From Rhizobium sp. ICMP 5592 (GTDB lineage Bacteria; Pseudomonadota; Alphaproteobacteria; Rhizobiales; Rhizobiaceae), in contig NZ_QSNT01000002.1 in the NCBI RefSeq assembly GCF_009498525.1, positions 1-64,000 on the forward strand: 64,000 nt of DNA. The letters are read 5' to 3'. The notes below the pieces were generated by a model. It was not told the DNA's origin. It saw nothing but the letters and a program-made list of their open reading frames with translations, and did no database searches. Below are positions 26,805 through 35,344 of this stretch, one piece after another. Numbering within the stretch: position 1 is the stretch's first letter; each line of letters opens with the position of its first letter. Position numbers and translations under genes: made by a program.

Positions 26805-27536
26805 ATGGGTCACGGATTGGAAGGCAAGAAGGTCGTCATCACGGCGGCGGGTCAGGGCATCGGCCGGGCGACGGCGGAGCGCTTCATCTCGCTCGGCGCG
26901 CATGTCTATGCCACCGATATCAACGAGCAGACGCTTTCGACGCTGGAAGGCGCCAGCACGCATGTGCTTGATGTGCTCGATAGTGCCGTGGTCAAGGCTT
27001 ACGCCAGCGAGATCGGCCCGATCGACGTGCTTTTCAACTGCGCCGGTTTCGTGCACGCCGGCACCATCCTCGACTGCGAAGAGAAAGACTGGGACTTTTC
27101 CTTCAACCTCAACGCCAAGGCGATGTACACGACCTGCCGCACTTTTCTGCCGGGTATGCTGGAAAAGGGCAAGGGTTCGATCGTCAACATGGCGTCTGTC
27201 GCCTCCAGCGTGAAGGGCGTGCCGAACCGTTTTGCCTATTGCGCCTCCAAGGCCGCCGTCATCGGGCTTACCAAGTCGATCGCCGCTGATTTCGTCTCCA
27301 AGGGCATCCGCGCCAATGCCATTTGCCCCGGCACGGTCGACAGCCCCTCGCTGCATGATCGCCTGCGCGCCACTGGCGATTACGAAAAGGCAATGGCCGA
27401 CTTCATCGGCCGCCAGCCGATGGGCCGCATCGCCGACGCCAAGGAGATCGCGGCCTTGGTAACCTATCTCGCCGGCGACGAGGCGGGCTTCACCACCGGC
27501 CAGATCCACGTCATCGACGGCGGCTGGACGGCCTGA
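26805..27536 (+). CDS. Short-chain dehydrogenase, BDH2/2-keto-3-deoxy-L-fuconate dehydrogenase-like
   Basis: 243-residue SDR. The cofactor motif is TAAGQGIG (13-20), an alanine variant of TGxxxGIG. NCAG is at 78-81 and the catalytic pair Tyr145/Lys149 is in YCASK. Long stretches (GFVHAGTILDCEEKDWDFSF, VASSVKGVPNR, GTVDSPSLHDR) closely match the BDH2-like subgroup, which includes bacterial 2-keto-3-deoxy-L-fuconate 4-dehydrogenase. With a dehydratase and mutarotase upstream, oxidation of a 2-keto-3-deoxy-6-deoxyhexonate is a reasonable inference. GAGGAAGGA precedes the ATG. It is the last gene of the operon. Confidence 0.85.
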   Translation: MGHGLEGKKVVITAAGQGIGRATAERFISLGAHVYATDINEQTLSTLEGASTHVLDVLDSAVVKAYASEIGPIDVLFNCAGFVHAGTILDCEEKDWDFSFNLNAKAMYTTCRTFLPGMLEKGKGSIVNMASVASSVKGVPNRFAYCASKAAVIGLTKSIAADFVSKGIRANAICPGTVDSPSLHDRLRATGDYEKAMADFIGRQPMGRIADAKEIAALVTYLAGDEAGFTTGQIHVIDGGWTA

Positions 27537-27556
27537 GCGCTATCTTCCTTCGGATT

Positions 27557-27589
27557 GGAAGCTCCGCATTGCGGGGCCTCCTTTTATTT
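27557..27589 (+). terminator. Terminator after the SDR gene
   Basis: Stem GGAAGCTCCGC / GCGGGGCCTCC (27557-27567, 27571-27581; one mismatch, one wobble) with a 3-nt loop and a TTTTATTT tail. Confidence 0.7.
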
Positions 27590-27645
27590 GCCACTCTCAT
27601 CGGCGAATCGATGTCTGAGAGACGATTTGCAATCGGGAGAGCGGC

Positions 27646-28320
27646 ATGGGCGTGAACGGACAGATGCATCGTTCCAGGGGCCTCGTGCTGCTGCGCAAGC
27701 ATCAGGTGATTTTAGTTGCGACCATTGTCGGAATAGCGGTTTTTCTGCTGCTGACATCGCGCGACTTGAATGCGGGCAATTTGCTCATCGCCTGGGATGC
27801 GACCGCCATCATCTATATCGTGTTTAGTCTCTATCGTATGCTGACGGCCGATGCGCGGCTTATCCGCAAGCGCTCCGCCGATCTGGATTTCTCGGATGTC
27901 TTGCTGCTGTTCCTGTCGAGCGCGGCGGCAGTCGCCAGCATTGGCGGCATCGTCCTGGATCTGCTCGGCATCAAGGATGCATCGCCCGAGGTCGCAGCTT
28001 TCCGTGTGGGGATGGCGATCGTGACGATCCTGATCTCCTGGGCATTCCTGCATATTCTTTTCACTATCCACTACGCGCATCGTTTCTACGGTGGCCCGGG
28101 CAAGGGGGAGGGATTGGTGTTCGCTGCGCCGGTGGAGGAGCCGATCTATTGGGATTTCCTCTATTTCTCCTTCACCATCGGTGTCGCCTCCCAGACCGCC
28201 GATATCGGCGTTTCCTCGGTCAGCATGCGCAAGTTGGTGCTGCTACACTCCATCCTGTCGTTTCTGTTCAACACGACGATCCTAGCGCTGGCGATCAATG
28301 TCGGGGCGAGCCTGGTATAA
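27646..28320 (+). CDS. DUF1345 domain integral membrane protein
   Basis: 224 residues with about five hydrophobic helices: 22-37, 48-62, 85-108, 121-141 and 200-220. The family motif WDFLYFSFTIGVASQTADIGV lies near residue 170. DUF1345 proteins are widespread in proteobacteria with no known function. GGGAGAG precedes the ATG. It appears monocistronic and separate from the sugar locus, which ends in a terminator just upstream. Confidence 0.82.
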   Translation: MGVNGQMHRSRGLVLLRKHQVILVATIVGIAVFLLLTSRDLNAGNLLIAWDATAIIYIVFSLYRMLTADARLIRKRSADLDFSDVLLLFLSSAAAVASIGGIVLDLLGIKDASPEVAAFRVGMAIVTILISWAFLHILFTIHYAHRFYGGPGKGEGLVFAAPVEEPIYWDFLYFSFTIGVASQTADIGVSSVSMRKLVLLHSILSFLFNTTILALAINVGASLV

Positions 28321-28347
28321 GGCTCGCCCTTGGATCGCTGCCGGTCG

Positions 28348-28521
28348 TCACAGCACCATGTTGCCGGCCATGACCGCCAGGATCAGAAACACCAGGAAGA
28401 CGATCAGGAATATGGCAAAGAGCACACGGGCAATCTTCGCCGTTGCCGCCGAGACGCCGGAAAAACCGAAAAAGCCGGCGATCAGGGAAATCACGAAGAA
28501 TATAATGGCCCACTTCAGCAT
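28348..28521 (-). CDS. DUF1328 small membrane protein
   Basis: 57-residue protein made of two hydrophobic helices ([20 protein letters not shown] and [20 protein letters not shown]) joined by a short GVSAATAKI linker. This is the DUF1328/YtjA family, often stress-induced, with no molecular function assigned. GAGGAG lies 9 nt before the ATG at 28521. It converges on the DUF1345 gene. Confidence 0.85.
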   Translation of the reverse strand: MLKWAIIFFVISLIAGFFGFSGVSAATAKIARVLFAIFLIVFLVFLILAVMAGNMVL

Positions 28522-28706
28522 TAGAAAATCTCCTCTGCGTTGCACTCAATGAAGACGCATAAAACGGGAAATTGTTCCGTTGCCGTTTTGATCGAGAGGC
28601 GAAGGTCGTGCCGCTCTACGGGAGCCCATCTCATCCGCTAACGCGAAATGGGATCTGTATATGCCGCACCAGCCGGCTCTTCACATGGCTCAGGGCGTTC
28701 GACGCT

Positions 28707-28746
28707 GCAATCGACCCACTGGGTCGATTGCTTCGGCTGCGCCGAA
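28707..28746. repeat. Two adjacent perfect hairpins 3' of patD
   Basis: GCAATCGACCCA-c-TGGGTCGATTGC (28707-28731, 12-bp arms) followed directly by TTCGGC-tgc-GCCGAA (28732-28746). They begin 8 nt beyond the patD stop on the minus strand. There is no clear T run, so they are better read as a 3' mRNA-stabilising structure or a REP-like element than as a proven terminator. Confidence 0.6.
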
Positions 28747-28753
28747 CCGCAAC

Positions 28754-30181
28754 TCACCCATGATTGATCATCACATGCCGGACGGCGGTGTAGTCCTCCA
28801 GGGCATAGACTGACATATCCTTGCCGTAGCCGGATTGCTTGAGGCCGCCATGCGGCATCTCATTGACCAGCATGAAGTGGGTGTTGATCCAGGTGCAGCC
28901 ATATTGCAGGCGGGCGGCGGTCTGCATGCCGCGGCTGATGTCTTTGGTCCAGACGGAGGAGGCGAGGCCATAGTCGCTGTCGTTGGCCCAGGTGACAGCG
29001 TCGTCGGGATTGGTGAAGCGAGTGACGGAGACGACAGGGCCGAAGACTTCGCGGCGGACGATCTCGTCATCCTGCGTCGCGCCAGCAACCACGGTCGGGG
29101 CGTAGAAGAAGCCGCGTTCGCCGGAGGTCTTGCCGCCGGTGGTGATTTCCATGTGCTTGTGTTCGGCGGCGCGGGTGACGAAGCTTTCCACGCGGTCGCG
29201 CTGGCGCTTGGAGATCAATGGGCCGATTTCGTTTTCGGTGTCGTCGGTGAGATTGAACTTGATGCTGGAGACGGCGGAGGTGAGGTCGGCGACGAAATTA
29301 TCGTAGACCTTGGCGTCGGCATAGATGCGGCAGGCGGCGGTGCAGTCCTGACCGGCATTGTAATAGCCGAAGGTCCGGATGCCGGCGACGACCGCGTCGA
29401 TATCGGCATCATCGAAGATGATGACGGGGGCCTTGCCGCCAAGTTCGAGATGGGTGCGCTTCACCGTCTTGGCAGCGGCCTGCAGCACCTTCTTGCCCGT
29501 CGCGACATCGCCGGTGATCGAGACCATGCTGATCTTCGGATGGTTGATCAGCGCATTACCGACGCTTTCGCCGCGGCCGAGGATGACGTTGACGACGCCT
29601 TCGGGCAGGATGTCTGCCAGCAGCTTCGCCATTTTCAGCGCCGTCAGCGGCGTCTGCTCGGAGGGCTTGAAAACCACGGTGTTGCCGCCGGCAATGGCCG
29701 GCGCCAATTTCCAAGCCATCATCATCAGCGGATAATTCCAGGGTGCGATCGAGCCAACGATGCCGATCGGGTCGCGGCGGATCATTGAGGTGTGGCCGGG
29801 CAGATATTCGCCGGCGACCGGGCCATGCAGGTTGCGCACGGCGCCGGCAAAGAAGCGGTAGCAATCGACGATGGCGGGGATTTCGTCATTGAGCACAGCA
29901 TTGATCGGCTTGCCGCAGTTGAGTGCTTCCAGCGCCGCAAAACCCTCGGCATCCCTCTCGATGGCGTCGGCGATCTTCAGCAGATAGGCGGAGCGTTGGC
30001 CGGGCGTGGTCTGCGACCAGCTCGTGAATGCCTTTTCGGCGGCATCGACGGCGGCGTCGATCTGGCCGAGCGACGCCTCGGGCAGGTTGAGCACGGTCTC
30101 GCCGGTCTTCGGGTTGAGGATATGCTCTTCCGTCTCCGTGCCGGCCTCGAAGCGGGAGCCGATCAGCATTTGGATGTCCAT
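28754..30181 (-). CDS. patD: Gamma-aminobutyraldehyde dehydrogenase
   Basis: 475-residue NAD-dependent aldehyde dehydrogenase that converts 4-aminobutyraldehyde (1-pyrroline) to GABA in putrescine breakdown. Catalytic residues are Asn149 (PWNY), Glu246 (LELGGK) and Cys280 (GQDCTA), the same numbers as in E. coli PatD/YdcW (474 residues). It follows the transporter permease by 12 nt as the last gene of an operon in the same order as E. coli ydcSTUV-patD. A putrescine aminotransferase is not in the window and would have to be elsewhere. Confidence 0.9.
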   Translation of the reverse strand: MDIQMLIGSRFEAGTETEEHILNPKTGETVLNLPEASLGQIDAAVDAAEKAFTSWSQTTPGQRSAYLLKIADAIERDAEGFAALEALNCGKPINAVLNDEIPAIVDCYRFFAGAVRNLHGPVAGEYLPGHTSMIRRDPIGIVGSIAPWNYPLMMMAWKLAPAIAGGNTVVFKPSEQTPLTALKMAKLLADILPEGVVNVILGRGESVGNALINHPKISMVSITGDVATGKKVLQAAAKTVKRTHLELGGKAPVIIFDDADIDAVVAGIRTFGYYNAGQDCTAACRIYADAKVYDNFVADLTSAVSSIKFNLTDDTENEIGPLISKRQRDRVESFVTRAAEHKHMEITTGGKTSGERGFFYAPTVVAGATQDDEIVRREVFGPVVSVTRFTNPDDAVTWANDSDYGLASSVWTKDISRGMQTAARLQYGCTWINTHFMLVNEMPHGGLKQSGYGKDMSVYALEDYTAVRHVMINHG

Positions 30182-30193
30182 AATAATCTCCCT

Positions 30194-31009
30194 TTATTTG
30201 CCGCCGCCGGCGATCTGGTCGCCGTCGCGGGTAAGATAATAGGCTGCCAGGATCGGCAGGAAGGTGACGAGCACCACGACCATGGCGACGACATTGGTGA
30301 CGGGGCGCTGGCGCGGACGGATCAGCTCCTGCAGCATCCAGATCGGCAAGGTCATCTGCTGGCCGCCAGTGAAGGTGGTGACGATGACTTCATCGAAGGA
30401 CAAGGCGAAGGCGAGCATGCCGCCGGCCAGCAGCGCCGTGCCGATATTCGGCAGGATGACATGGCGGAAAGTTTGGAAACCATCGGCGCCGAGATCCATC
30501 GAGGCCTCAATCAGCGAACCGGAGGTGCGGCGGAAACGAGCGACGGCATTGTTATAGACCACGACGACGCAGAAAGTGGCGTGGCCGAGAACGATGGTCC
30601 AGACCGAGAAGGGAATGTCGAACAGGCTGAAGGCGGAGCGCAGCGCAATGCCGGTGATGATGCCGGGCAGCGCAATCGGCAGGATGACCAGCAGCGAGAT
30701 CGCCTCACGGCCGAAGAATTTCGTCTGGCTGACGGCGGCGGCGCAGAGCGTGCCGAGCACCAGGGCGATGGCGGTGGCGATGGTGGCCACCTGTATCGAG
30801 AGCGCAAGCGACGACCAGACATCCGGCCGGTTCCAGGCAATGCCGAACCACTGCAGCGTGAGGCCCGGCGGCGGCCACTGATAGCTCTTCTCCTCCGTCG
30901 TAAAGGCATAGACGAAGATCAGCAGGATCGGCAGATGGAGGAAAAGCAGGCCGCCTGCAGCCGCTATCTTCAGGGGCAGAGAGGCACGTTGGCCACGATC
31001 AGAGCGCAT
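30194..31009 (-). CDS. ydcV: Putrescine-type ABC transporter permease (PotC/YdcV-like)
   Basis: 271-residue permease with six helices, beginning [24 protein letters not shown]. The EAA-like loop is [20 protein letters not shown]. The ATG at 31009 overlaps the end of the upstream permease gene by 11 nt. A longer frame exists but its N-terminus is low-complexity and out of family. Size fits E. coli YdcV (264). Polyamine import into the cytoplasm is inferred from operon order. Confidence 0.87.
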   Translation of the reverse strand: MRSDRGQRASLPLKIAAAGGLLFLHLPILLIFVYAFTTEEKSYQWPPPGLTLQWFGIAWNRPDVWSSLALSIQVATIATAIALVLGTLCAAAVSQTKFFGREAISLLVILPIALPGIITGIALRSAFSLFDIPFSVWTIVLGHATFCVVVVYNNAVARFRRTSGSLIEASMDLGADGFQTFRHVILPNIGTALLAGGMLAFALSFDEVIVTTFTGGQQMTLPIWMLQELIRPRQRPVTNVVAMVVVLVTFLPILAAYYLTRDGDQIAGGGK

Positions 31010-31970
31010 CGAAGGCCCCCTGTTTCTTGGCGATCCAGAGATAGAGGGCCATGATGACGATGGGCACGACCGAGAAGGCGGCGGCAAGTGGCACATTGCC
31101 GGCCGTGCCCTGCTGCGCATAGACGGCCTGGCCGATGAAGAGGCGCGACGAGCCGATGATCTGCGGGATGATGTAATCGCCAAGCGTCAGCGAGAAGGTG
31201 AAGATTGAACCAGCGACGATGCCGGGCAGCGCCAGCGGCAGCAGCACCGTGCGGAAGGTCTGGTTCGGGACTGCGCCGAGATCGGAGGAGGCTTCGAGCA
31301 GATTGGTGGGCACGCGTTCAAGTGCTGCCTGCGTCGGCAGGATCATGTAGGGCAGCCAGATATAGACGAAGACCAGGAAGGTGCCGATATAGCTCACCGA
31401 CAGCGAATTGCCGCCGACAATGGGCAGAGCGAGCACGCCGTCAAGCAGCCAGCCGAGATAGAGCTTGTCGAAGATCCAGGTCAGGATACCTTCCTTGGCA
31501 AGGATCAGCTTCCAGGCGTAGACCTTGACCAAATAGCTCGACCAGAGCGGCAGCATGACGCCGAGATAGAACAGCGCTTTCCATTTTCCCTGTGCATAGC
31601 GCGCCGCATAATAGGCGATCGGGAAGGCGACGAAGGCGGAGGCAGTCGTGACGAGGGCAGCCATGACGACGGTGCGGAGGATGATGTCGAAATTGGCGGA
31701 ATTCAGCAGCTGCGCATAGGTCGAAAGCGTGAATTCGTAGTTCACCATTCCGGAGAAATCGTCGATCGAGAAGAAGCTCTGCAACAGCAGCGCGATCAGT
31801 GAGCCGATATAGATGATGCCGAGCCAGAGCAGCGGCGGTGTCAGCATCAGGAAGAGGAAAAGTTTCGGGCGGCGCCAGAAGAGATCCGAAAGACGGCCAA
31901 AGAACCCGCCGCGGCTTGGCAGGATCGAGGTGGGCGCAGGCGCGGCCGTGGTGATGCTCGCCATCGTCAT
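30999..31970 (-). CDS. ydcU: Putrescine-type ABC transporter permease (PotB/YdcU-like)
   Basis: 323-residue permease. After a ~40-residue cytoplasmic N-terminus come six helices (first [20 protein letters not shown]) and the EAA loop [19 protein letters not shown]. It overlaps the ATPase gene by 4 nt (ATGA) upstream and the second permease by 11 nt downstream, indicating translational coupling. Size fits E. coli YdcU (313). Confidence 0.88.
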   Translation of the reverse strand: MTMASITTAAPAPTSILPSRGGFFGRLSDLFWRRPKLFLFLMLTPPLLWLGIIYIGSLIALLLQSFFSIDDFSGMVNYEFTLSTYAQLLNSANFDIILRTVVMAALVTTASAFVAFPIAYYAARYAQGKWKALFYLGVMLPLWSSYLVKVYAWKLILAKEGILTWIFDKLYLGWLLDGVLALPIVGGNSLSVSYIGTFLVFVYIWLPYMILPTQAALERVPTNLLEASSDLGAVPNQTFRTVLLPLALPGIVAGSIFTFSLTLGDYIIPQIIGSSRLFIGQAVYAQQGTAGNVPLAAAFSVVPIVIMALYLWIAKKQGAFDAL

Positions 31971-32953
31971 GCGGCGTCGTCCATATAGTGCACGTCGGCG
32001 GGTGCCCAGGCGAGGCGGATCGAGGCGCCGGTTTCCGGGAGCGGTTGACCGGCTGGAACGGTGACATGCAGCCGCGTGCCGTGTGCTTCGACGGAGAGGC
32101 GGGTGGCGGCGCCGAGGAAGCTGGTTGTCTGCACGGTGGCGGCAAGGCCGGCACTGTCGCCAAGGCGGATAGCCTCAGGCCGCAGGCTCGCCCAGCGGCG
32201 TTCGCCGCCAAGCGACGCCATGGTCTCCGGCGCGATCACATTGGAGGAGCCGACGAAATCGGCGACGAAGCGGGTCTTCGGCCGCTGATAGATATCGTGC
32301 GGCGTGCCTTCCTGTACGATCTTGCCATTGTTGAAGACGGCGACGCGGTCGGCCATGGACAGGGCCTCGCCCTGGTCATGGGTAACGAAGACGAAGGTGA
32401 TGCCGAGTGCGCGCTGCAGGCTTTTCAGCTCCTCCTGCATCTGCTCGCGCAGCTTCAGGTCCAGCGCGCCGAGCGGCTCGTCGAGCAGCAGGACCTTCGG
32501 CTTGTTGACCAGCGCCCGGGCGAGGGCCACGCGCTGGCGCTGGCCGCCGGAGAGCTGGCCGGGGCGGCGGGCGCCATAGCCCGGCAGTTTCACCATTTCC
32601 AGCGCCTGTTCGGCAGCCTTCCACCGCTCGGCCTTGCCGATGCCCTTGACCATCAGCCCGTAGGCGACGTTGTCGAGGATGTTCAGGTGCGGGAAGAGGG
32701 CATAGTCCTGAAACACGGTGTTGACGTTGCGCCGATAGGGCGGCACTCCCTCGGCAGTTTCACCGAAAATCTCGATATGGCCGCCGGTCGGCTGTTCGAA
32801 GCCAGCGACCAATCTCAGGCAGGTGGTCTTGCCAGAGCCGGAGGGGCCGAGCATGGCGAAGAACTCGCCGGGTGCGATCTCCAGATCGACACGATCGACG
32901 GCGCGGACCTGGCCGAAGTGGCGCGACACCTGCTGGAAACGAACGGCGGTCAT
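31967..32953 (-). CDS. ydcT: Polyamine ABC transporter ATP-binding protein (PotA/YdcT-like)
   Basis: 328-residue ATPase: Walker A GPSGSGKTT, signature [15 protein letters not shown], Walker B VLLLDEPLGALD, switch histidine in VTHDQGEAL, and a C-terminal TOBE domain (about 250-328). The Y-x-R-N-V-N-T-V-F-Q region around the Q-loop is typical of PotA-type proteins. GGAG lies 6 nt before the ATG at 32953; a longer in-frame N-terminus was rejected as non-family. Size fits E. coli YdcT (337). Confidence 0.9.
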   Translation of the reverse strand: MTAVRFQQVSRHFGQVRAVDRVDLEIAPGEFFAMLGPSGSGKTTCLRLVAGFEQPTGGHIEIFGETAEGVPPYRRNVNTVFQDYALFPHLNILDNVAYGLMVKGIGKAERWKAAEQALEMVKLPGYGARRPGQLSGGQRQRVALARALVNKPKVLLLDEPLGALDLKLREQMQEELKSLQRALGITFVFVTHDQGEALSMADRVAVFNNGKIVQEGTPHDIYQRPKTRFVADFVGSSNVIAPETMASLGGERRWASLRPEAIRLGDSAGLAATVQTTSFLGAATRLSVEAHGTRLHVTVPAGQPLPETGASIRLAWAPADVHYMDDAA

Positions 32954-33033
32954 GGGGTGCTCCAAGGATATGTAGAGATGACGGGGCATATATTTCGCAT
33001 TGCCTCCTCCTTCGGACGAGGGCTTGGCGAGGC

Positions 33034-33068
33034 GACGAGGGGCTTGGTACGCCGCTCCCCTCATCGTC
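33034..33068 (-). other. Hairpin in the ydcS-ydcT gap
   Basis: GACGAGGGG (33034-33042) can pair with CCCCTCATCGTC (33057-33068) with a small bulge. It lies within the 169-nt gap after the binding-protein gene, in the same position as the hairpin after the binding protein at 19.4 kb, and may protect ydcS mRNA. Confidence 0.4.
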
Positions 33069-33122
33069 CCGACGGGATTGCCACCCTTGCGGTAGAGAGG
33101 CAATCGCCGTGATCGGCGTGAG

Positions 33123-34283
33123 CTATCTGCCCCCAATCACGCCGATATAGTCGGAAACCCAGCGATGATACGGAACGCATTCGCTCTCGCTCGTGCACTT
33201 GGCAACCGGAGTTTTCCAGAACTTGATCTTGTCGAAGTGGTCATAGCCGTTGGTGGCGCAACCGCTGTCGGTGAGCAGTTCGTTGCCCTTGCAGGCGGCG
33301 GGAACCGAGGGCACCGCGCCGAACCAGGCGGCGGCGTCGCCCTGGACCTTGGCCTGAAGAGAATGTTCCATCCACATATAGGCGCAGTTCGGATGCTCGC
33401 TGTCGACATGCAACATGGTGGTGTCGGCCCAACCGGTCGCGCCTTCGTCGGGGAAGGTCGAGGCGATCTTCTGCTTGTCGGCCTGTAGCAGGTTGACCTG
33501 GAACGGCCAGGAACCGGAGGCGACGACGCCTTCGTTCTTGAAATCGTCCGTCTGGATCATGGCGTCATGCCAGTAGCGGCTGACGAGCTTGCGCTGGCCG
33601 CGCAGGAGCTCGAGGGCTGCCTTGTACTGGTCTTCGCTAAGCTCGTAGGGGTCCTTGATGCCAAGTTCCGGCTTGTGGGCCATCAGATAAAGAGCGGCGT
33701 CGGCGATGTAGATCGGGCCGTCATAGGCCTGGACACGGCCCTTGTTGGACTTGCCGTCCGGCAAGGTCATTTCTTCGAAAACGACCTTCCAGCTCTTCGG
33801 CGCCTGATCCTTGAAAGCATCGGTATTGTACATCAGCACGTTCGGCCCCCAGAGATAGGGAACGCCGTAGTGGGCGCCGTTGACTGTATGCCAGGGGGCG
33901 TTCTTCAGCCGCTCGTCGAGGGTCTTCCAGCTCGGGATCAGATCGATATTGATCGGCTGGACGCGCTTGCCGGCGACGAGGCGCAGCGAGGCATCACCCG
34001 AGGCGGTGACGAGGTCAAAGCCACCTTCGTTCATCAGTGCCACCATTTCGTCCGAGGTGGCCGCAGTCTTGACGCTGACCTTGCATCCGGTCTCTTTCTC
34101 GAAGCCGGTGACCCAGTCGTAATGCTTGTCGCTCTCACCTCGCTCGATATAGCCGGCCCAGGCAACGATGCTGACGGCGCCTTCGCCCTTGCCGAGCGTC
34201 TTCAGCGGTTCGGCGGCGATGACCTGGGTGGCGAAGCTTAGGCATGCGAGTGCAGCAGTGCACGATTTCAGCAGATGCTTCAT
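33123..34283 (-). CDS. ydcS: Polyamine-type periplasmic substrate-binding protein (PotD/YdcS-like)
   Basis: 386-residue family 1 binding protein of the spermidine/putrescine type. The signal peptide is residues 1-23 (MKHLLKSCTAALACLSFATQ, cleavage near IAA). Mature features are VAWAGYIERG, FDLVTASGDASLRLV, GVPYLWGPNVLMYN and an aromatic/acidic pocket, as in polyamine binders. The C-terminus has several cysteines (CKGNELLTDSGCATNG, CTSESEC), likely disulfide-bonded in the periplasm. GGGAGACTCC precedes the ATG. First gene of the putrescine operon. Confidence 0.88.
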   Translation of the reverse strand: MKHLLKSCTAALACLSFATQVIAAEPLKTLGKGEGAVSIVAWAGYIERGESDKHYDWVTGFEKETGCKVSVKTAATSDEMVALMNEGGFDLVTASGDASLRLVAGKRVQPINIDLIPSWKTLDERLKNAPWHTVNGAHYGVPYLWGPNVLMYNTDAFKDQAPKSWKVVFEEMTLPDGKSNKGRVQAYDGPIYIADAALYLMAHKPELGIKDPYELSEDQYKAALELLRGQRKLVSRYWHDAMIQTDDFKNEGVVASGSWPFQVNLLQADKQKIASTFPDEGATGWADTTMLHVDSEHPNCAYMWMEHSLQAKVQGDAAAWFGAVPSVPAACKGNELLTDSGCATNGYDHFDKIKFWKTPVAKCTSESECVPYHRWVSDYIGVIGGR

Positions 34284-34677
34284 CGGAGTCTCCCGGTTTT
34301 TGAGCCAGTTGCTATTGGAGCCAGTATCTGGCGTTTTGTTCCCGGAGAAAAAGGTGACGCGATTTTGCCGTATTCGCAAATTCATTTATCAGAAAGGCGA
34401 TATCGGAAATTCCGATTTCAGAAGCTGAGGCCATGTGGCGGGTGCTGCAAGGCATCGAGGGGGCTGATACGTAAGCCGGCGCGATGGTTGGCGACTCGAA
34501 GGCCGTCATGGCGAATGTGTTCGAATGCACCCGTTCTCCATCCATTCGGCATGATTGAAAAAAAATTGAAATAAGTTGTCGACTGACGACAATCCCATTC
34601 GTCCTACTGAACGGAGTTAACCGCAATGCGCCGGCGCGGATCTCTGCCCTGTAGAGCCGGCACGGACGGAGGTACGA
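34284..34677. other. 394-nt divergent intergenic region, putrescine operon / DHFR-like gene
   Basis: No gene seen. The left half must carry the leftward ydcS promoter. AT-rich blocks lie near 34365-34420 and 34555-34575. An inverted repeat TTGTCG-actga-CGACAA lies at 34576-34592, about 85 nt before the rightward gene, and may be an operator for it. Confidence 0.4.
34576..34592. promoter_or_regulatory. Inverted repeat upstream of the DHFR-like gene
   Basis: TTGTCG-actga-CGACAA, 6-bp perfect arms, next to an A/T-rich stretch. No regulator is adjacent except the LysR gene downstream, so assignment is open. Confidence 0.4.
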
Positions 34678-35319
34678 ATGACTAAAGTAAAAGTTGCCGG
34701 GTTGAGTGTCTCGCTTGATGGCTTCGCTGCGGGCATCGATCAGAGTCTAGATCGCCCGCTTGGTTTGCGAGGCGAGGAACTTTTTCAGTGGTTTTTCCCG
34801 ACGCGGGCGTTTCGTCAGATGCTCGGAAAAGACGACGGAGAAACGGGCCTTGATGACCGGTTCGGCCAACGCGCAATGGAAGGGTTCGGCGCCTTCATCC
34901 TCGGCCGTAACATGTTCGGGCCTATTCGTGGGGAATGGCCGGACGATCAATGGAAAGGCTGGTGGGGTGACAATCCACCTTATCACGCACCGACTTTCAT
35001 ACTGACACATTATCCCAGACCATCGATCGAGATGCTCGGGGGAACGACATTTCATTTCGTCACTGATGGTATTGAGGAGGCGTTGCAAAAGGCGCGCGAA
35101 GTGGCAGGCGCAAAGGACATCAAGATTGGCGGCGGTGCCGACACCGTGAGGCAATATATTCAGGCCGGCCACGTCGATGAAATTCACCTCGCTCTTGCTC
35201 CCACCGTACTCGGCCAGGGAGAACCTCTCTTTAGCGGCATTGATCTTCACGCTCTGGGATATCGGACAGTCGAACACGTTCCGACGGAGCGAGCCACGCA
35301 TATTGTTCTCGCCAAGTAG
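34678..35319 (+). CDS. Dihydrofolate reductase-family (RibD C-terminal domain) protein
   Basis: 213 residues with the RibD_C/DHFR-like fold: VAGLSVSLDGFAAG at the start, FILGRNMFGP, PTFILTHYPRP, DIKIGGGADTVRQYI and the late EIHLALAPTVLGQGEPLF. These small reductases are usually annotated as DHFR-like but rarely have known substrates, and true folate activity is unlikely. CGGAGG precedes the ATG. It is monocistronic and converges on a LysR gene 26 nt away. Confidence 0.82.
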   Translation: MTKVKVAGLSVSLDGFAAGIDQSLDRPLGLRGEELFQWFFPTRAFRQMLGKDDGETGLDDRFGQRAMEGFGAFILGRNMFGPIRGEWPDDQWKGWWGDNPPYHAPTFILTHYPRPSIEMLGGTTFHFVTDGIEEALQKAREVAGAKDIKIGGGADTVRQYIQAGHVDEIHLALAPTVLGQGEPLFSGIDLHALGYRTVEHVPTERATHIVLAK

Positions 35320-35344
35320 AGTTGGAGATTGAGAGGCTACGGCG

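Noticed and set aside
29792-31054. 420-codon plus-strand frame over patD, ydcV and ydcU
   Set aside because: Antisense shadow of three well-supported genes; composition is low-complexity His/Gln/Asp-rich.
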